Source: Volvox africanus
Taxonomy: Eukaryota; Chlorophyta; Chlorophyceae; Chlamydomonadales; Volvocaceae
Length of the DNA stretch: 64,000 nucleotides
Assembly: GCA_030268105.1 (NCBI GenBank)
Contig: BSDZ01000014.1
Span: forward strand, 945,501 to 1,009,500
Reading direction: 5' to 3'
In this document: positions 12,001 to 23,024 of the stretch, one piece after another
Layout: each line of letters begins with the position of its first letter
Numbering within the stretch: position 1 is the first letter of the stretch
Made by a program: the position numbers and the translations under genes
Notes under the pieces: generated by a model
Database searches by the model: none
What the model was told of the DNA's origin: nothing
Seen by the model: only the letters and a program-made list of their open reading frames with translations

Positions 12001-15000
12001 CAGCTCACTAGAGAAATCCGGTGAGTTTTTCGTGACTCACCGTATTTATGAGAGTGGTCATTTTCAGGACATGCAACATTCATAGATATTAAGGCAATAG
12101 TTCTAGAGGGCTGCAGTGGTTAGGGTAGGGTTACAGTTCACACTAAAGGTTGGTTCTGACCCTGCGCATCATTCCAAACTTCCACATCCACCTACTCATG
12201 TAGATGGAGCCGTGAAGGGTTGCCCTAAGACATCAAGAGGTTGATACAGATGAGAACCTGCAGAGTAATGCTGAACACAGTGCATGACTTGAGCATACTC
12301 AGCCAGCTGAGGTGCCATGAAGCTTGGTGATAGCACGGCGTATCCAGGCATTTCTGCTTTCTGACACGGTATTGCCTAGGAGCTGATGCAGAGGTACATG
12401 AGTACAAGGAACAAGCCACATGATTTGGAGTTAGTGGCTTTCAGAGGCATTAACTATGGGTTCAAGGAGGTTACAAAACTCCAAAACCAGCGCACATCGT
12501 GCACGCCAGGGTTCTTCAAGGGGTAACTGTTTGTTCCGAGGATCTCCAGAGCCCCAAAATTTCCTTTTCGGCAGCACCCCCAAATCCTTCCGGGATCCCC
12601 GGAACCTAAAGAAGAGATTTCTTGGGCAAAGGAGTTTATTGCTTTATCACAAGGTATATATGGTTCCTATTTACGTGAGTTTGATAAATATTGTCATAAT
12701 TAACGTAAAATAGGACTCACGGACATCCTGACATGCTATTCGTTCATCAAAAGCAGCTCAGCACTGAAACCACCTTCTCCAGCAGTTGCTCTCTACTTCT
12801 GCTTCCTTCTCCTCTCCCCCCACCAACCTCTCCTCCCCCTCCACCTTCGCCTCCACCTCAGCCCTTCATCTGACTTGTAATCACTGGCTGCGAATGTCTA
12901 ATAATGAGCAGTGGCGGGATTAACTAACTGACCTTCATTTGCATCTTCCACCACACCAGACTTGTTGTCACCAAATGGAAGCAACTGAAGTGCACCAATC
13001 CATTCACACAGACCTTCACCATGATGAAGACAACTTTCGCCATAGATATGTACTTCAACTACGTTGTTCAGTGCTAGTTGTGACTATTTTTCTTGGTTTC
13101 GGGACACTATTAAATCCACAGTTATGCGACCTGCCTGCTAATCTGAAGGTTGAGGCTGGCTTGAAGGGCCCCTCCAGCCAAATCTTGACACATGTAGATA
13201 CGTAATAAGCCTGGCCCCCTTTAGCTACATCTGGCTATACAGAAGTCTCATCTAGATGTCCAACAAGTAGCACCTAGCTATATATCCGCTCCGGCAAGCA
13301 GACCTCAGCTATATCTGGGTACAAAGAAGCCACATCTAGATATCAGAGACCCCCCTTTCATCTAGATATGTCCTGACTAATATCTAGATATTTCAGCACA
13401 CAGTCAGCCTACCAAAACCCTGCCTACTTGCAAGCATATCCAAGAATCCCAGGGTCCCAATCCTCCTGCATCTTTCCTACTTTGTACCTTTCTATTGTCC
13501 TGGCTCTATTGTTTGTGGTTTAAATGTGGACTGTCTCTCAGCCCCCCCTTAGCCACATCTAGATATCCTGACTTCCCCCTGCCTTTGCTGACCACATATA
13601 CATAGATACGAAAGCATGCTATTTTCATTGAGCGCTAACTGCTAGCTTGAAAAATATTTGCCTTTCATTTGGGTTATTAACCATTCGTGGCCCTGAAGGA
13701 CTTCGAAATATCCGTAGCCAAACTTCGAAACGGTTGCTTTTAAGAAATATTCTTTTCACGGTGACCAAATTTATGCCCCGGAAATCTGCGCTCGTGCGAT
13801 AAAAATTTCCGATGGAGCCCGGAGCGGGCTGAAAAACGTTCCTGGCATATTTGGAAAAAGCTAAAAATTTACAGGGTCGTCCAGGTGAAATTTGCTGATG
13901 CACGCACCAAACATGAATGGATGTTTGGTAATTCCCTCAATGGTAGACAGCACAGAGGGAAGTACTGCTCATGCAAAATCCTTATTCGGCAAGGTTGCCT
14001 CTTTTGTAGCCAAGTTATATCCCCCATTTCTTTTTTGAAAAAGAAATGTTCCGCATTTTACCTGCCAGAAGTTATTAATCCTAATAAACATCTTAATTTG
14101 ATAAAACTAACCAGGCAAGTAAAATGGATAAATATGAAAAAGTTTTCTACCGTTTAAGCGATGAAAGTTTCAATTTTTATAAACCATCCTGGGCAAGTTT
14201 TTACTGAATGATCAGAGCATGCGAGGGATCAACCTCTGCTACTGGCAGGTATTACTGTGGGTACCCAGCGCACTCAAATGTACCGGTGATCCTTACTACC
14301 GCAGCCAAGGCAGGAACAAGCTGCATGATGCTTACTAAAAATGCTGTAGGATACGTTCTGATCGTTGGATTGTAGAACTTTGCAGGGGCCAAATCGTCAT
14401 GCATGACTGGGCCTGGCGTCTTATGCTTGCACTGCGGCCGTACCTTCTTCATCTCAGGATAACGGCTAATGTAGCCACCACAGGTATCGTACGTGTGTGG
14501 GGCCCATGTTGACAGGCCGGCCATATTGGGCCTCTCCGTACTCCCAGGCTCCTGTACTTCTTAAACAGCTGGTTTAGGTTATCAACTGTGCTCGCGGTGT
14601 ACATAGTTTTGGTCGCCCCTGTTGAAAAGCAAACATGGGTACAAACAATCAATATTACAAAATACCAGGGGCGTGTCACTAAGCTTCTTGTGAAGCCCCA
14701 CCTACCAATGTAGGACTTGTATTGTTGGACCATTAAGGTGTGATTAGGGTGTGACACCATTGGCACAGCCAGCTAGCCCAGACTGAGCTTATATTGGCCT
14801 CGTCAGGGTGCAGGTGCTGACCATCTGCTTAGGTAACCAAGGCCTTGCATACTGAGAAAGTGTACTGTTGTTGTCATTATTATTCCTATTATTATTACTA
14901 ATACTTATATTACTGATGCGTATTTCAATGTACGAATGGTTCTTCCCTATGAAGCAGTGTACTTCACTCCAGACCAGGGGTGAGGAGTGTGCAGCTCAAC

Positions 15001-17096
15001 CGTTAAAAACCGTTAAAGGGCCTAACTGTCAAAAGTCGGCCTATTAGACTTTTTATGTTTATCCTAAGTTATCACAGGCTATTATAATTCATTATGGCTT
15101 AATATAACTGCACATCGAACTGCAGGAATGTCGACTTCGCCTGACAGCCATACGTGACCTCTTTGCACTCAAAATTTTAGCTTGAAGCATAGCTCCAGCT
15201 GTTTTGCAATCGACTTGACATGTTACATTTTTATATGAGGTACTCAACGTTGGTGTTGGCTTCGATGAAGCCAGAAAAAAAGCGGCGCCCCCCAAGATAG
15301 AAGGCGGCGCCCCCCAATATGTACCTTAGGATAGCTTGGATACAGTGAAGACATTAAGGGGTTTCCAGGTGTGCACACGCACACACCTGTAAACCACACT
15401 CACAGTGGACAGTACATACACACAGTCCGCGTCCGTCCCTCCCGTGTCCCGCGTCCCCCATCCAAGTCCCCGTCCCAGGTCCCCCAACCGTGTCCCATCC
15501 CCTGTGCGTGCCTGTCCCCTGTCCCACATGTTAGCGTTCACGTTCACACCGCGCCGTGCCACATTCATGTTTGTGTTCGCGCCCACACCGCGCCGTGCAC
15601 ACATTTGTGTTCGCATTCACACTGGGTTGCTATGCGTCATGTCGTGCCACACCACATGCACGATTGTCACATCACCCCTGAGGGGGGGCCTATCTGCGGG
15701 AGGGCGACACACTTCCCGGCGGCTCCCTGGGAGACAGCCGCCGAGGGCACCCCACTGACGAGGTGCGCCCTCCCTCCAAACCAAGTCAAAAAACAGCAAG
15801 CTGCAGTGCTCGGAGCCCAAAAGGCCATTTTGGGCTGGCAATTCCCTATTCTGGTGCCATTCTTTTGCCTCTGATTTCATTATGGAATGCGGCTACTCCA
15901 CAGAAAACCGTACATCAAATAACTGCGTTTTCTTAAATCCAGTAAAAAGCAAGACTCAATCCGTTCAGCATACAGGGTATTACGCCATATTTCCGTGTTT
16001 ACATCGTTGAATTTGACATAGCATTTCTCTGAATGCAGCACACTAATCATTCCGGGTATACCCAGAAACATTTTGCCAAGTCGAGTTCCAGGGATGCCTG
16101 GCTCCAAAACCATTGTGTTTTGACTTATCCTTGGCAGGTTGACACTTAAGGAAAGTTGGATACACTTATCAAACTAGTTTGTAAGTGTCGTAACACTTCC
16201 CACAGAACTTCTTTCTCGACGGTTTGGCCTTAAACAAGCAAAGGTAAATCCAGAAAGCAAATTAAACCCTAAAATCCTAAAATATATAGGGCTCCGGGGG
16301 TCCCCAGAACAAACAGCTACCCCCCCTTTGAAAGCTCTGCTGAGGAGCGCGTATATCGGAAGAGTGAAGCCAGCGCTGCTTTCAGCACCAGCTTTTAGTT
16401 GTGAGAGCAAGTTGCAGAATGGTCCGAGTTGTGCACTCTTTCTTCCAGAGGTGGGATATATATCCCAGCTGGCGGCCAGAAGATGACGTGCTGCTCCCGG
16501 TGGTGCGTGCACATCGCAGATCAACAGATTGAAGGACGAGCTGGCCACAAAGGACAAGGAGCTGGCGTCCGTCCTTGGAGACAAGGATGCCTCGGTGTCA
16601 AAGCTACTAAAGGAAATGGAGCAGATTTCTGCAACGACAGCGAACATGTCAGAGCTTACAGCCGCCGAGGTGGAGCAGCTCAAGAAGCAGGCGGGTGGGC
16701 TGGGCGTCAAGTTGTCAGCCCTCATGGAAGATCTGAAGGTATTAATACGGGCTTTGGGAAGAAACGTGAGCATCTCCCAGGTGTGATGGGGCGGTCGCGC
16801 TTGTGTTTGCTGCAAGTAAAATACCACATGCCAGTGATGCCGGATTAGGTGAGGCTAGGTACCGAATATTTTCGGCCCTCCGGTCTTCCATCCACCAGGC
16901 TGCCCGCAACCAGGTGGCGCTTAAGGACAAGGAGCTGCGAGCTGCAGGAGAGGCCCTGAACGGAAAGCTGCAGGAAAGTAAGCAGTTCCTGCAGATGAAG
17001 CAGATGATGCAGGCCAAGAGCCAGGAGGTGGCAATGCTACGCAAGCGCCTAGAAAAGTATGAGCCACAAAACGTGCCCAGCGCGGACATCGCATGA
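6061..17096 (+). CDS. LZTFL1: LZTFL1 (BBS17) homologue, eight exons
   Basis: Leucine-zipper transcription factor-like 1 regulates BBSome traffic in cilia. Exons: 6061-6198, 6291-6365, 6753-6878, 8208-8312, 8676-8753, 9127-9174, 16520-16738, 16899-17096. The joined product is about 328 residues; human LZTFL1 has 299. The N-terminus (VQAYLRFAKLKRD, then EIQNAYHTNALLVKILLSQA) and the extreme C-terminus (MLRKRLEKYEPQN) match the family, whose human end reads LRKRLAQYEPED. Residues from about 170 on are heptad-like coiled coil (LKDELATKDKEL, LKKQAGGLGVKL). The ATG at 6061 is the first in frame after an upstream TGA. Every exon length is a multiple of three, so all seven introns are phase 0. Intron 5 (8754-9126) starts with GC (AG|GCAAGC). 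Intron 6 is 7.3 kb. The gene implies a ciliated host. Splice sites are hand-called but every junction keeps frame. Confidence 0.9.
7350..7584 (+). mobile_element. TRIM-like miniature LTR element with an inverted left end (copy in LZTFL1 intron 3)
   Basis: A purine tract (AGAGGGGGGAGAG, 7471-7483) precedes a 101-bp LTR starting TGTAGTAGTTG at 7484 and ending about 7584. The internal part (about 7404-7483) matches that of the complete element at 60030-60403. The left end (7350-7403) is the matching part of the LTR in reverse orientation. Flanks GAACC (7345-7349) and AAACC (7585-7589) match at 4 of 5 bases, consistent with an aged 5-bp target duplication. So it integrated as a unit with LTR sequence inverted at one end. 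Confidence 0.7.
7910..8035 (+). repeat. Dispersed GC-rich intronic repeat (GGTTCCGGGGTCCCC family)
   Basis: Shares GGYTCCGGGGGTCCCCAGAAC-like words with 16285-16345 and, inverted, with 12515-12630. All three lie in introns of the LZTFL1 gene. No ends or reading frame could be defined. Confidence 0.5.
12515..12630 (-). repeat. Dispersed GC-rich intronic repeat, inverted copy
   Basis: The reverse complement of this stretch aligns with 7910-8035 and 16285-16345 (GGTTCCGGGGATCCC..., GAACAAACAGYTACCCC). It lies within LZTFL1 intron 6. Confidence 0.5.
13150..13590. repeat. Dispersed repeat, GATATCTAGATG family, copy 2
   Basis: At least six occurrences of CATCTAGATAT, TATCTAGATAT or CATCTAGATGT within 440 bp, separated by C-rich linkers, inside LZTFL1 intron 6. 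The words are mostly the reverse complement of those at 1205-1345 and 55310-55500. Confidence 0.6.
15365..15640. repeat. C-rich/CA-rich minisatellite-like tract
   Basis: Runs of CACACG, CCCGTCCC and a repeated phrase of the form cacaccgcgccgtgc...ttcgtgttcgc in two or three imperfect copies. The frames on both strands across it are low-complexity. A similar GC-rich tract lies at 5450-5575. Confidence 0.6.
16285..16345 (+). repeat. Dispersed GC-rich intronic repeat, third copy
   Basis: Contains GGGCTCCGGGGGTCCCC followed by AGAACAAACAGCTACCCCCC, matching 7910-8035 and inverted 12515-12630. It lies just upstream of LZTFL1 exon 7. Confidence 0.5.
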
Positions 17097-18982
17097 GTGA
17101 ATGGAATGAGTCTATTGAGTACCGCACGCATGATATGGTGAAGAGTGGGTACGAGAGTATATTTAAGCATAGGTGTTGGTGAGGCTACTTTAGCAGAAGC
17201 TTAGTGTGTAGTCTGGGGCCCCCTTTTGCTTAATTTCAAGAAGGCAAACAGCAGAGATGTATACGATATATGCAGAATGGGCGCAAACTTAGTGACAAAG
17301 GGATGTATGGCATGTGTGATGGGTCTGACACTGGCCAAGGGCACCCAACCTATCCTTCTGGAAATTGAAGTGGCGAGCCAGACAACAGCGATAATACCAT
17401 TTCACCTCCAAAATTGAGACCTGCAACCTCACAGTTCGGACCAGGACTAGTGCAAACACGCGTATTTTTATTGAACTATCGTTTCGACAAACGAGGGTGC
17501 GAGGATAATGACATTGATTTGTCAAAGTACACCTCGAAAAAGCTCAAAAATGCAGCCCAAGCTATGCCGACGTTAGAACTGGCGATTCGAAAACTTTCTA
17601 CTTCACAGAAAGGTATTACTTGAGGTCCATTTGTATCCTGAAAATGGCCAAGCGCTGGGAAAGACAAGCGCGAATATTGTCCATTACGCTTATGGCTGCC
17701 GCTCCACCAAAGTGCAAGCAAGTGGCCAGCCGACCCAATCATCCCAAACTATCCATTAAAATTTATCTGTTTTGGTAGTCTAGTATATATCATCGTTTAT
17801 CTTAGCCTGGATGCGCACTGGAAAAGGTAAGTGACTGGGCAGGTGCCTCCTGCATAGGATGTATTAGGTTGAGGAAGACAGTTGTATTATTAGCAGCCAT
17901 TGCACAATCGTTTTCGGGTACCTGGCGGTCATCGTTGACGGAGTCTTGGACCCCAAGAATGGACCGAAAAACCATGTGAAATTTATTAGTTTGGTTTAGA
18001 TACATGAAATCTATAAGCGGCCTGTGTTTGGCATCAAATTTCAGTTTTGCGAACTGAACATTTGCCGATTTCCGCTCCTCAATTGCTTGCAAATATCACG
18101 TAGAGCGCAACACTTGACCGGGAGACCTAGCTGACTCAGGATACCGGCGAAGAGACAGTTGCCTTGTCTGTAAAATATTCGCTTTTGACTGTGCACTTAA
18201 AAGGTTATCCTAGTGCCGCGCATGCAATCATTGAAATGGTCTTGAAGACGGGATCAGTAAAATCGGCCCGGTGGAAAAGTCCGAGCGGACAAATTGCATC
18301 CTCACACACTCCCTGTCTTGTAGCCTAATCGACCTCACCTAAAAGAGCTTGCATGTTTATAACGAATAGTGCTAAAAGGCGGGTTGGAGGCTTCAGTTTG
18401 ACGCATAAGAGTCTCTCGGCCCTGATACCCCTGTCTCAAACAATCTTTTGGTCGAATTTCGCAAAGCAAGCTTGCCTGTACACTCACGAAATGTAACTAT
18501 TTTAACTATTCTATTGAAGTACGGACCTTGAAAATGATAGTGTGGCATCCTGCAACTTTCCAAGCAAAGTTGCTTGTCAGTTCCAGTTATGAATCGAGCC
18601 CTGAAACCTTACATTACAGTGCGAGAAGATCCTTGCACCGTAAAGAAGAGGTCACTTAAAGAAATGCTAGACAGGACAGAGACAAGCAAACTTCGAGGAT
18701 ACAATGGTTCTTCCCTTTGTCCCAAGGGGGATAGTACACTGCGCGATAGTTTCCTCAATGATAAATGCTAATTCGAGTGCGATAGTTACATTAAGTTGTG
18801 ATGCGTGATATCTTAATTGTCGCGATTTGTGCAGGTTACACGACGTGTAGTGACAGGGCTATCAGCAGGAGTGCGTGGTTATCAGAAGCACGTAGCAGGG
18901 GTGCGTGGGTTAGCACCTACCTGCTTGCAGTTGTTAATCTGGCCTTTCAGGTGGCACGCCCTACACGAGAACCCCCCTAATA
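17097..18982. other. Intergenic DNA, no gene seen
   Basis: Downstream of the LZTFL1 stop. Short frames on both strands have no recognisable motif or splice partners. The LZTFL1 3' UTR should begin here, but I could not place a clear polyadenylation signal. Confidence 0.4.
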
Positions 18983-19832
18983 GATAGCCTAGCAGCCGAG
19001 GCTGCTAGGCTATCAAGGCTCTATAAGCTTGACCTGCTAGGGGTCCAGCCACCTGCTAGGGCTGATATGTCAGGATAAGAGCCCAGATATCCAGGCGCCT
19101 GGCTAGCCTTCGATGAGCATGCTCGAGCATGCTCATAATAATTACCGGCCCTCTGGTGAACGCCATGCTTGAAGCTTTTTTCGGCGTAATAACTGCATTA
19201 AAATTCAGTACATCGAGTACAAGTATTTCCCATTTGTGCTTAAGTTAAAAAACAGTTCTTAAGCCTGAGCATGTCACTATACTGATGTTGTACATCAGTC
19301 ATGCTCAAGCTCTCGCGAAGTCGTGAATCGATAACAAAATTTTTAATATCTTCTCCTGGCATAACATAACGATAATTCGCGCATCAACAAACGACCCCAG
19401 GAAAGCCTGAGCGAGTCGCCGTGCGCAACTATTTACTTCTATTCCAGACCCCAGCAGGTCCTGAGCATGGCTGCCGTACAACATCCGTAAAGGGGCATGC
19501 TCAGGCTTGCCCGTGGTCGTTTGCTTCAAGTGGTTTGTGACACTAACCGGTAATCAATTAATTCATAACATGAAACTAGTCTTCTTTATTAGGAACGTAA
19601 TAACGTGAAACTAGTCTTCTTTATTAGGAAGGCTCAAGCATAATTGCCGTACAGCAATGTTGTCGAAACATGCTTAGGCTTGAGGATAGGTCCTTTACCT
19701 CAGGACATAAATGAGGAACACTATGTAGTTAAGTTACTGAAGTTTGTAACCATTTTTTTTACCGAAAATGATTCAAGCACGGGGGGTTGCTGGTGGGCCT
19801 GTAATTTTTATGACAATGCTCGAGCATTGTCA
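18983..19832. repeat. Cluster of long perfect palindromes and GAGCATG repeats
   Basis: Three long palindromes are visible. At 18983-19014 there are 15-bp arms (GATAGCCTAGCAGCC) with a 2-nt loop. At 19113-19136 there is a 24-bp perfect palindrome centred on CTCGAG. At 19811-19832 there is a 22-bp perfect palindrome, also centred on CTCGAG. Between them lie inverted GAGCATG/CATGCTC pairs, a related duplicated unit (about 19443-19512 and 19630-19686, both holding TGCCGTACA) and a 24-bp near-perfect direct repeat (GTGAAACTAGTCTTC..., about 19570 and 19607). No coding frame is evident. A family of foldback or MITE-type elements is the simplest reading. Confidence 0.65.
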
Positions 19833-20764
19833 TCATTGCTAACCGGCTACCTTGCACTTCCAACTGAAAAGAACGACCGAGCTGTTCTCTTAGCACGCTC
19901 AAGTAATGCAGTCCATGCACCCTTCATTCTATGTACTTGTGTATGTGTATGTGTATGAGGGGTGCGTGGTCCGAAATACTTAGGTGTCACGCAGTGCAGA
20001 GATTGAGAGATCCCCGCTCTTTTTATGACTTCCAAGAAGCCGAACCAACTCTTGTTTTATTGTATATAGACGCTACAGCATCAAGTTTCTGCCTTAATCC
20101 CTAAAAAGTTATAAGTCTTACTTAATGATAAGTGAATTATGCCATACACATGGAAAACGACCTAAATCTAGTGATGCTCTCAAAAAAGAGTTTTTAGGGT
20201 TTTTCGTTGCTATCTCGATTTTCCAAGTCTGTAAAAAAGATTATATTAAGTCTGGCAACTTGATTTTGATACACATCAGTGAATATGTTTTTTGACGGTT
20301 TCATAAAAGGATTTTTTAAACAATTGATCAATAAAAAATTTGTAGAGTGACATGGCTTTTCCTCTAGAAGAAATCCCGTACGATATTCGCTTGTTGTTGG
20401 TTGAGAGGCGGTAACTGGCTGTTCCAAATTTAATTCCGCAATTCGGATTGGTTTATCAAAGTTGCTCAATTTCAGGGTTATTACATGAATAGATTGCTTA
20501 GATTTTGACCGTGATTAATTAATTATGTGGCATACGTTTCATGGCGTCAACTTACCCATTCAGAGCGCAAGTATATCTTATCACAACACGCATACAACTA
20601 CCTACCCTTGCCGCCACTCCATGTTCAGATCTCAGCAAAGAAGCACATTACTACTTAAAATTAGACAGGATACCGGTGAAATGAAGGCCGCAAGAAAGGC
20701 AGACGTGCACTAACCGTCGTTAAGCACATGTGAAAGCAACTCACATGCTACAGACTGAAAACTG
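19833..20764. other. Intergenic DNA, no gene seen
   Basis: AT-rich stretch with short TGTATG repeats at 19938-19958. No splice-linked frames, transposon ends or RNA gene recognised. Confidence 0.4.
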
Positions 20765-21193
20765 CTAGCTGTTGGGCATTTGCCATGATGACAATATGTG
20801 CTGACCCACCCCTAGTGTCCGCCTTTCGCGTTCTTGCAGTCCGTCTTCAAGCTGCTGACCTGCCTGTTGCTGGCGTGGCTGCTGCTGCAAGACCCAAGCG
20901 TCATTGCTCTCAACAGCGGGGTGGGCCATACCGCGCATCACCCCTGCCGGAGTCCCAGAATTGCTTTGGGCTCCAGAGCGGCCTTGTACGTCACACATTT
21001 TGCTGCTTGCAACGCTTTCCACCTCGTTTCCAAGAAAGCTTCCATAGACCCCTCCAGATCCAATCAATACATGGTGATTGCTTACACCCACCGGTGCATG
21101 TACACTTATTTTTAAAATATTCGGCCGCTGGGCCAGCTTGCTGATGGCAGCCGTGCCGCCATCTATGCAACCAAAAAACGCACCACCTCCACA
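20765..21193 (-). other. Possible alternative 3' exon(s) of the IPC synthase gene
   Basis: A minus-strand frame begins just after an acceptor-like ...TTGTCTTGTGCAG (VFVDRGTCGGGAFFGC...) and stays open to about 20765. A donor-like GAAGAG|gtgggc in the last exon of the synthase gene is in phase 0 with this acceptor. The protein could therefore end here rather than at 21305. The frame shows no domain I recognise and is Gln-rich toward its end, so it may also be chance. Confidence 0.25.
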
Positions 21194-21304
21194 TGTGCCT
21201 CGGTCGACGAACACCTGCACAAGACAACAAAGATGGCAAACATGGTATTTGGATATCCTGTAGCTGCTCTTTCACAGTGGGACCCGTTAATGGAGGCGCA
21301 CTTG

Positions 21305-22733
21305 CTAATTCGCTATGTCACAAGACAGGCGCCAATAGTAGAAGGTCCACTCCGTGGACCAGCCCACCTCTTCAAGTTCCAGCTCGGCACCATCCACGTC
21401 GTCAAAGGTCGATAACACTGGACCGCCAATAAAATCACTCATAGGGCGCCGAGTGGTCCACCGGCGATACATAGTGTAGAATACAAGGGGGACCGTGTAC
21501 CAAGCGATAACAACATCGACGGTGTAATGCTTGCGACTTGCAACGATAAGGACCGACAAGACAACGCCGAGCAGCCAAGATACTGCTTTCAATACCAGTA
21601 CAGAGCCGTACTCATTATATGCAAGTATACCTGTCGTGGGCCAAGGAAATTCCTCAGTTAGCGAATGGGGAGTACATGATGAACTTACATCAACAATAGG
21701 CCTTTCATTCGATTGATTGCACTTCCTACTTGGTTCTACCTGTCAGCATGAACGTTGTGTGTGAGGAAAAGATGAGGTCCCCACAACTCTTAGACACCTG
21801 CCGACCAACGTCCACGACGAAGTGCCCCGTCCAGTGGCCAGGCCAAGGCCGCCTTGCAGTAGGCTCATTCGCCCGGCAGTGAAAGCTGGGACCTGGCAAC
21901 TGTGTTACTGAAAACGTCACGATTCGCAAAGCCTGGCATACTGCAGAGACCCGCGCAAAACACAAGGCAAGTTAACGCCACCTTAGGTCAGAAGTTGTAT
22001 TATAACAAGGAAATTATGCAAATCTGGAAATAAATGCCAACTATTAACTCCTGGAACTCATGCAACTTGAGACTATACAGAACGCACCTACGAGCACCAT
22101 TAGTAGACGCGTCCACATAACGACCGTGTAGAAGCGCTTACGCTGACTAACGAACGGAGAGAAGGTCCACAGCACGAAAGTGGCGAAAGAAAGTCCGAAT
22201 ATGGCCTCACTAACCCAATGCTTCTCCGGCCCAAGCTCCTGCCAAGATGCACTTCAACTTTAGCACGGACCCTGCAATCAACGACCTGTAGGGCATATGC
22301 CGGACTCCCAACTCGGACTCACCGGTGTAAGATCAAAACCAACATCATGCAATGGCTGCTCCTTCGGTTGGTGCATACGGTGTGCAAGCTGTGTAAAGAT
22401 ACCGTGGACGTATTGCATGACAACCCCGAACAACAACACTTTCCAGCGTTGTTTTAAAAGCGGCCACTACATTAACATAGAAGGTAATTATCCAAGTAAG
22501 AACATCAAGTCATACTGGTAAGGAGTGGAGACCTGGGCCGCGGGCGGCGTTCAACGTTTTCTCACCTCCACAACAACCTCAAGGCGAACGCGTCGCCATA
22601 TCTCCAAGAACAGCCGAGAGAATAATAAGCAACCCTGTTGGGCTTGTCCGAGACCACCTCGAGGAGAACCCTGCTGCTTTCCTTCCTCCAAAGCGCCGTC
22701 AGGTCTTGGCGTGGTGGACGCCTTGTCCTCCAT
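21305..22733 (-). CDS. IPCS: Inositol phosphorylceramide synthase (plant type)
   Basis: Transfers phosphoinositol from phosphatidylinositol to ceramide at the Golgi/trans-Golgi membrane. Exons on the minus strand: 22566-22733, 22323-22466, 22088-22238, 21740-21940, 21305-21630, giving about 329 residues with frame kept at every junction. Motifs follow the sphingomyelin synthase/IPCS (PAP2-C) family in order. WKVLLFGVVMQYVHG is the first membrane region, then ELGPEKHWVSEAIFGLSFATFVLWTFSPF. TQLPGPSFHCR is at about 168-177, CGDLIFSSHTTF at 207-218 and SRKHYTVDVVIAWYT at 253-267. The expected catalytic triad is H215, H256 and D260. The ATG at 22733 follows an in-frame TAA two codons upstream. The tail after residue 267 is unlike the plant enzymes I know and may be altered by alternative splicing. 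The gene starts 291 bp from the divergent TPR gene. Confidence 0.88.
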
Positions 22734-23024
22734 TTGTTAATTTCCTTAAAAATAATCAACAATTATGCATGTCATGGAAACGCATAACAAGAACTCCACA
22801 ATGCTACACGACGATTCATCTGAAATCAAGTAGGGGAATACATATGCGGTTGTTATTCACTATCAACTGTCCCATTGCATGCGTAACCGCAAACCGATGA
22901 ATAAATATAAATTTGAAAAGTGTGTCGTATAGCCGTACGGACATAGAGAACGAAGCCGTGCGAGTGAGTTATGTTAAGGATGAAAATATGTATCTGTTCA
23001 TAAATCCTTGGTTGGCTTGGCGTC
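22734..23024. promoter_or_regulatory. Divergent promoter between IPCS and the TPR gene
   Basis: Only 291 bp separate the two start codons, which point away from each other, so both 5' UTRs and core promoters must fit here. A TATA-like AATAAATATAAAT lies near 22900-22912. No other element could be assigned. Confidence 0.5.

Larger units (their letters stand above)
9175..16519. other. LZTFL1 intron 6, 7.3 kb
   Basis: Bounded by CAG|gtggga at 9174/9175 and cgcag|ATC at 16519/16520. Besides the repeats listed separately it holds a perfect 10-bp-arm hairpin at 9313-9336 (AATTGGTAGT, loop GGGA). Two related segments near 9490-9520 and 14685-14715 share GTGTCACYAAGCTTCT. A short interstitial (CCCTAAAA)-like double unit lies near 11636-11650. 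No independent gene was recognised inside. Confidence 0.6.

Noticed and set aside
15326..15874. Frames of 96-167 codons rich in Pro, His and Arg
   Set aside because: They cover a C-rich simple-sequence tract inside an LZTFL1 intron; no motif or splice partner.
16174..16827. 217-codon minus-strand frame
   Set aside because: It is the shadow of LZTFL1 exon 7 and its flanks on the opposite strand; the plus strand has family-matching coiled coil and splice sites.
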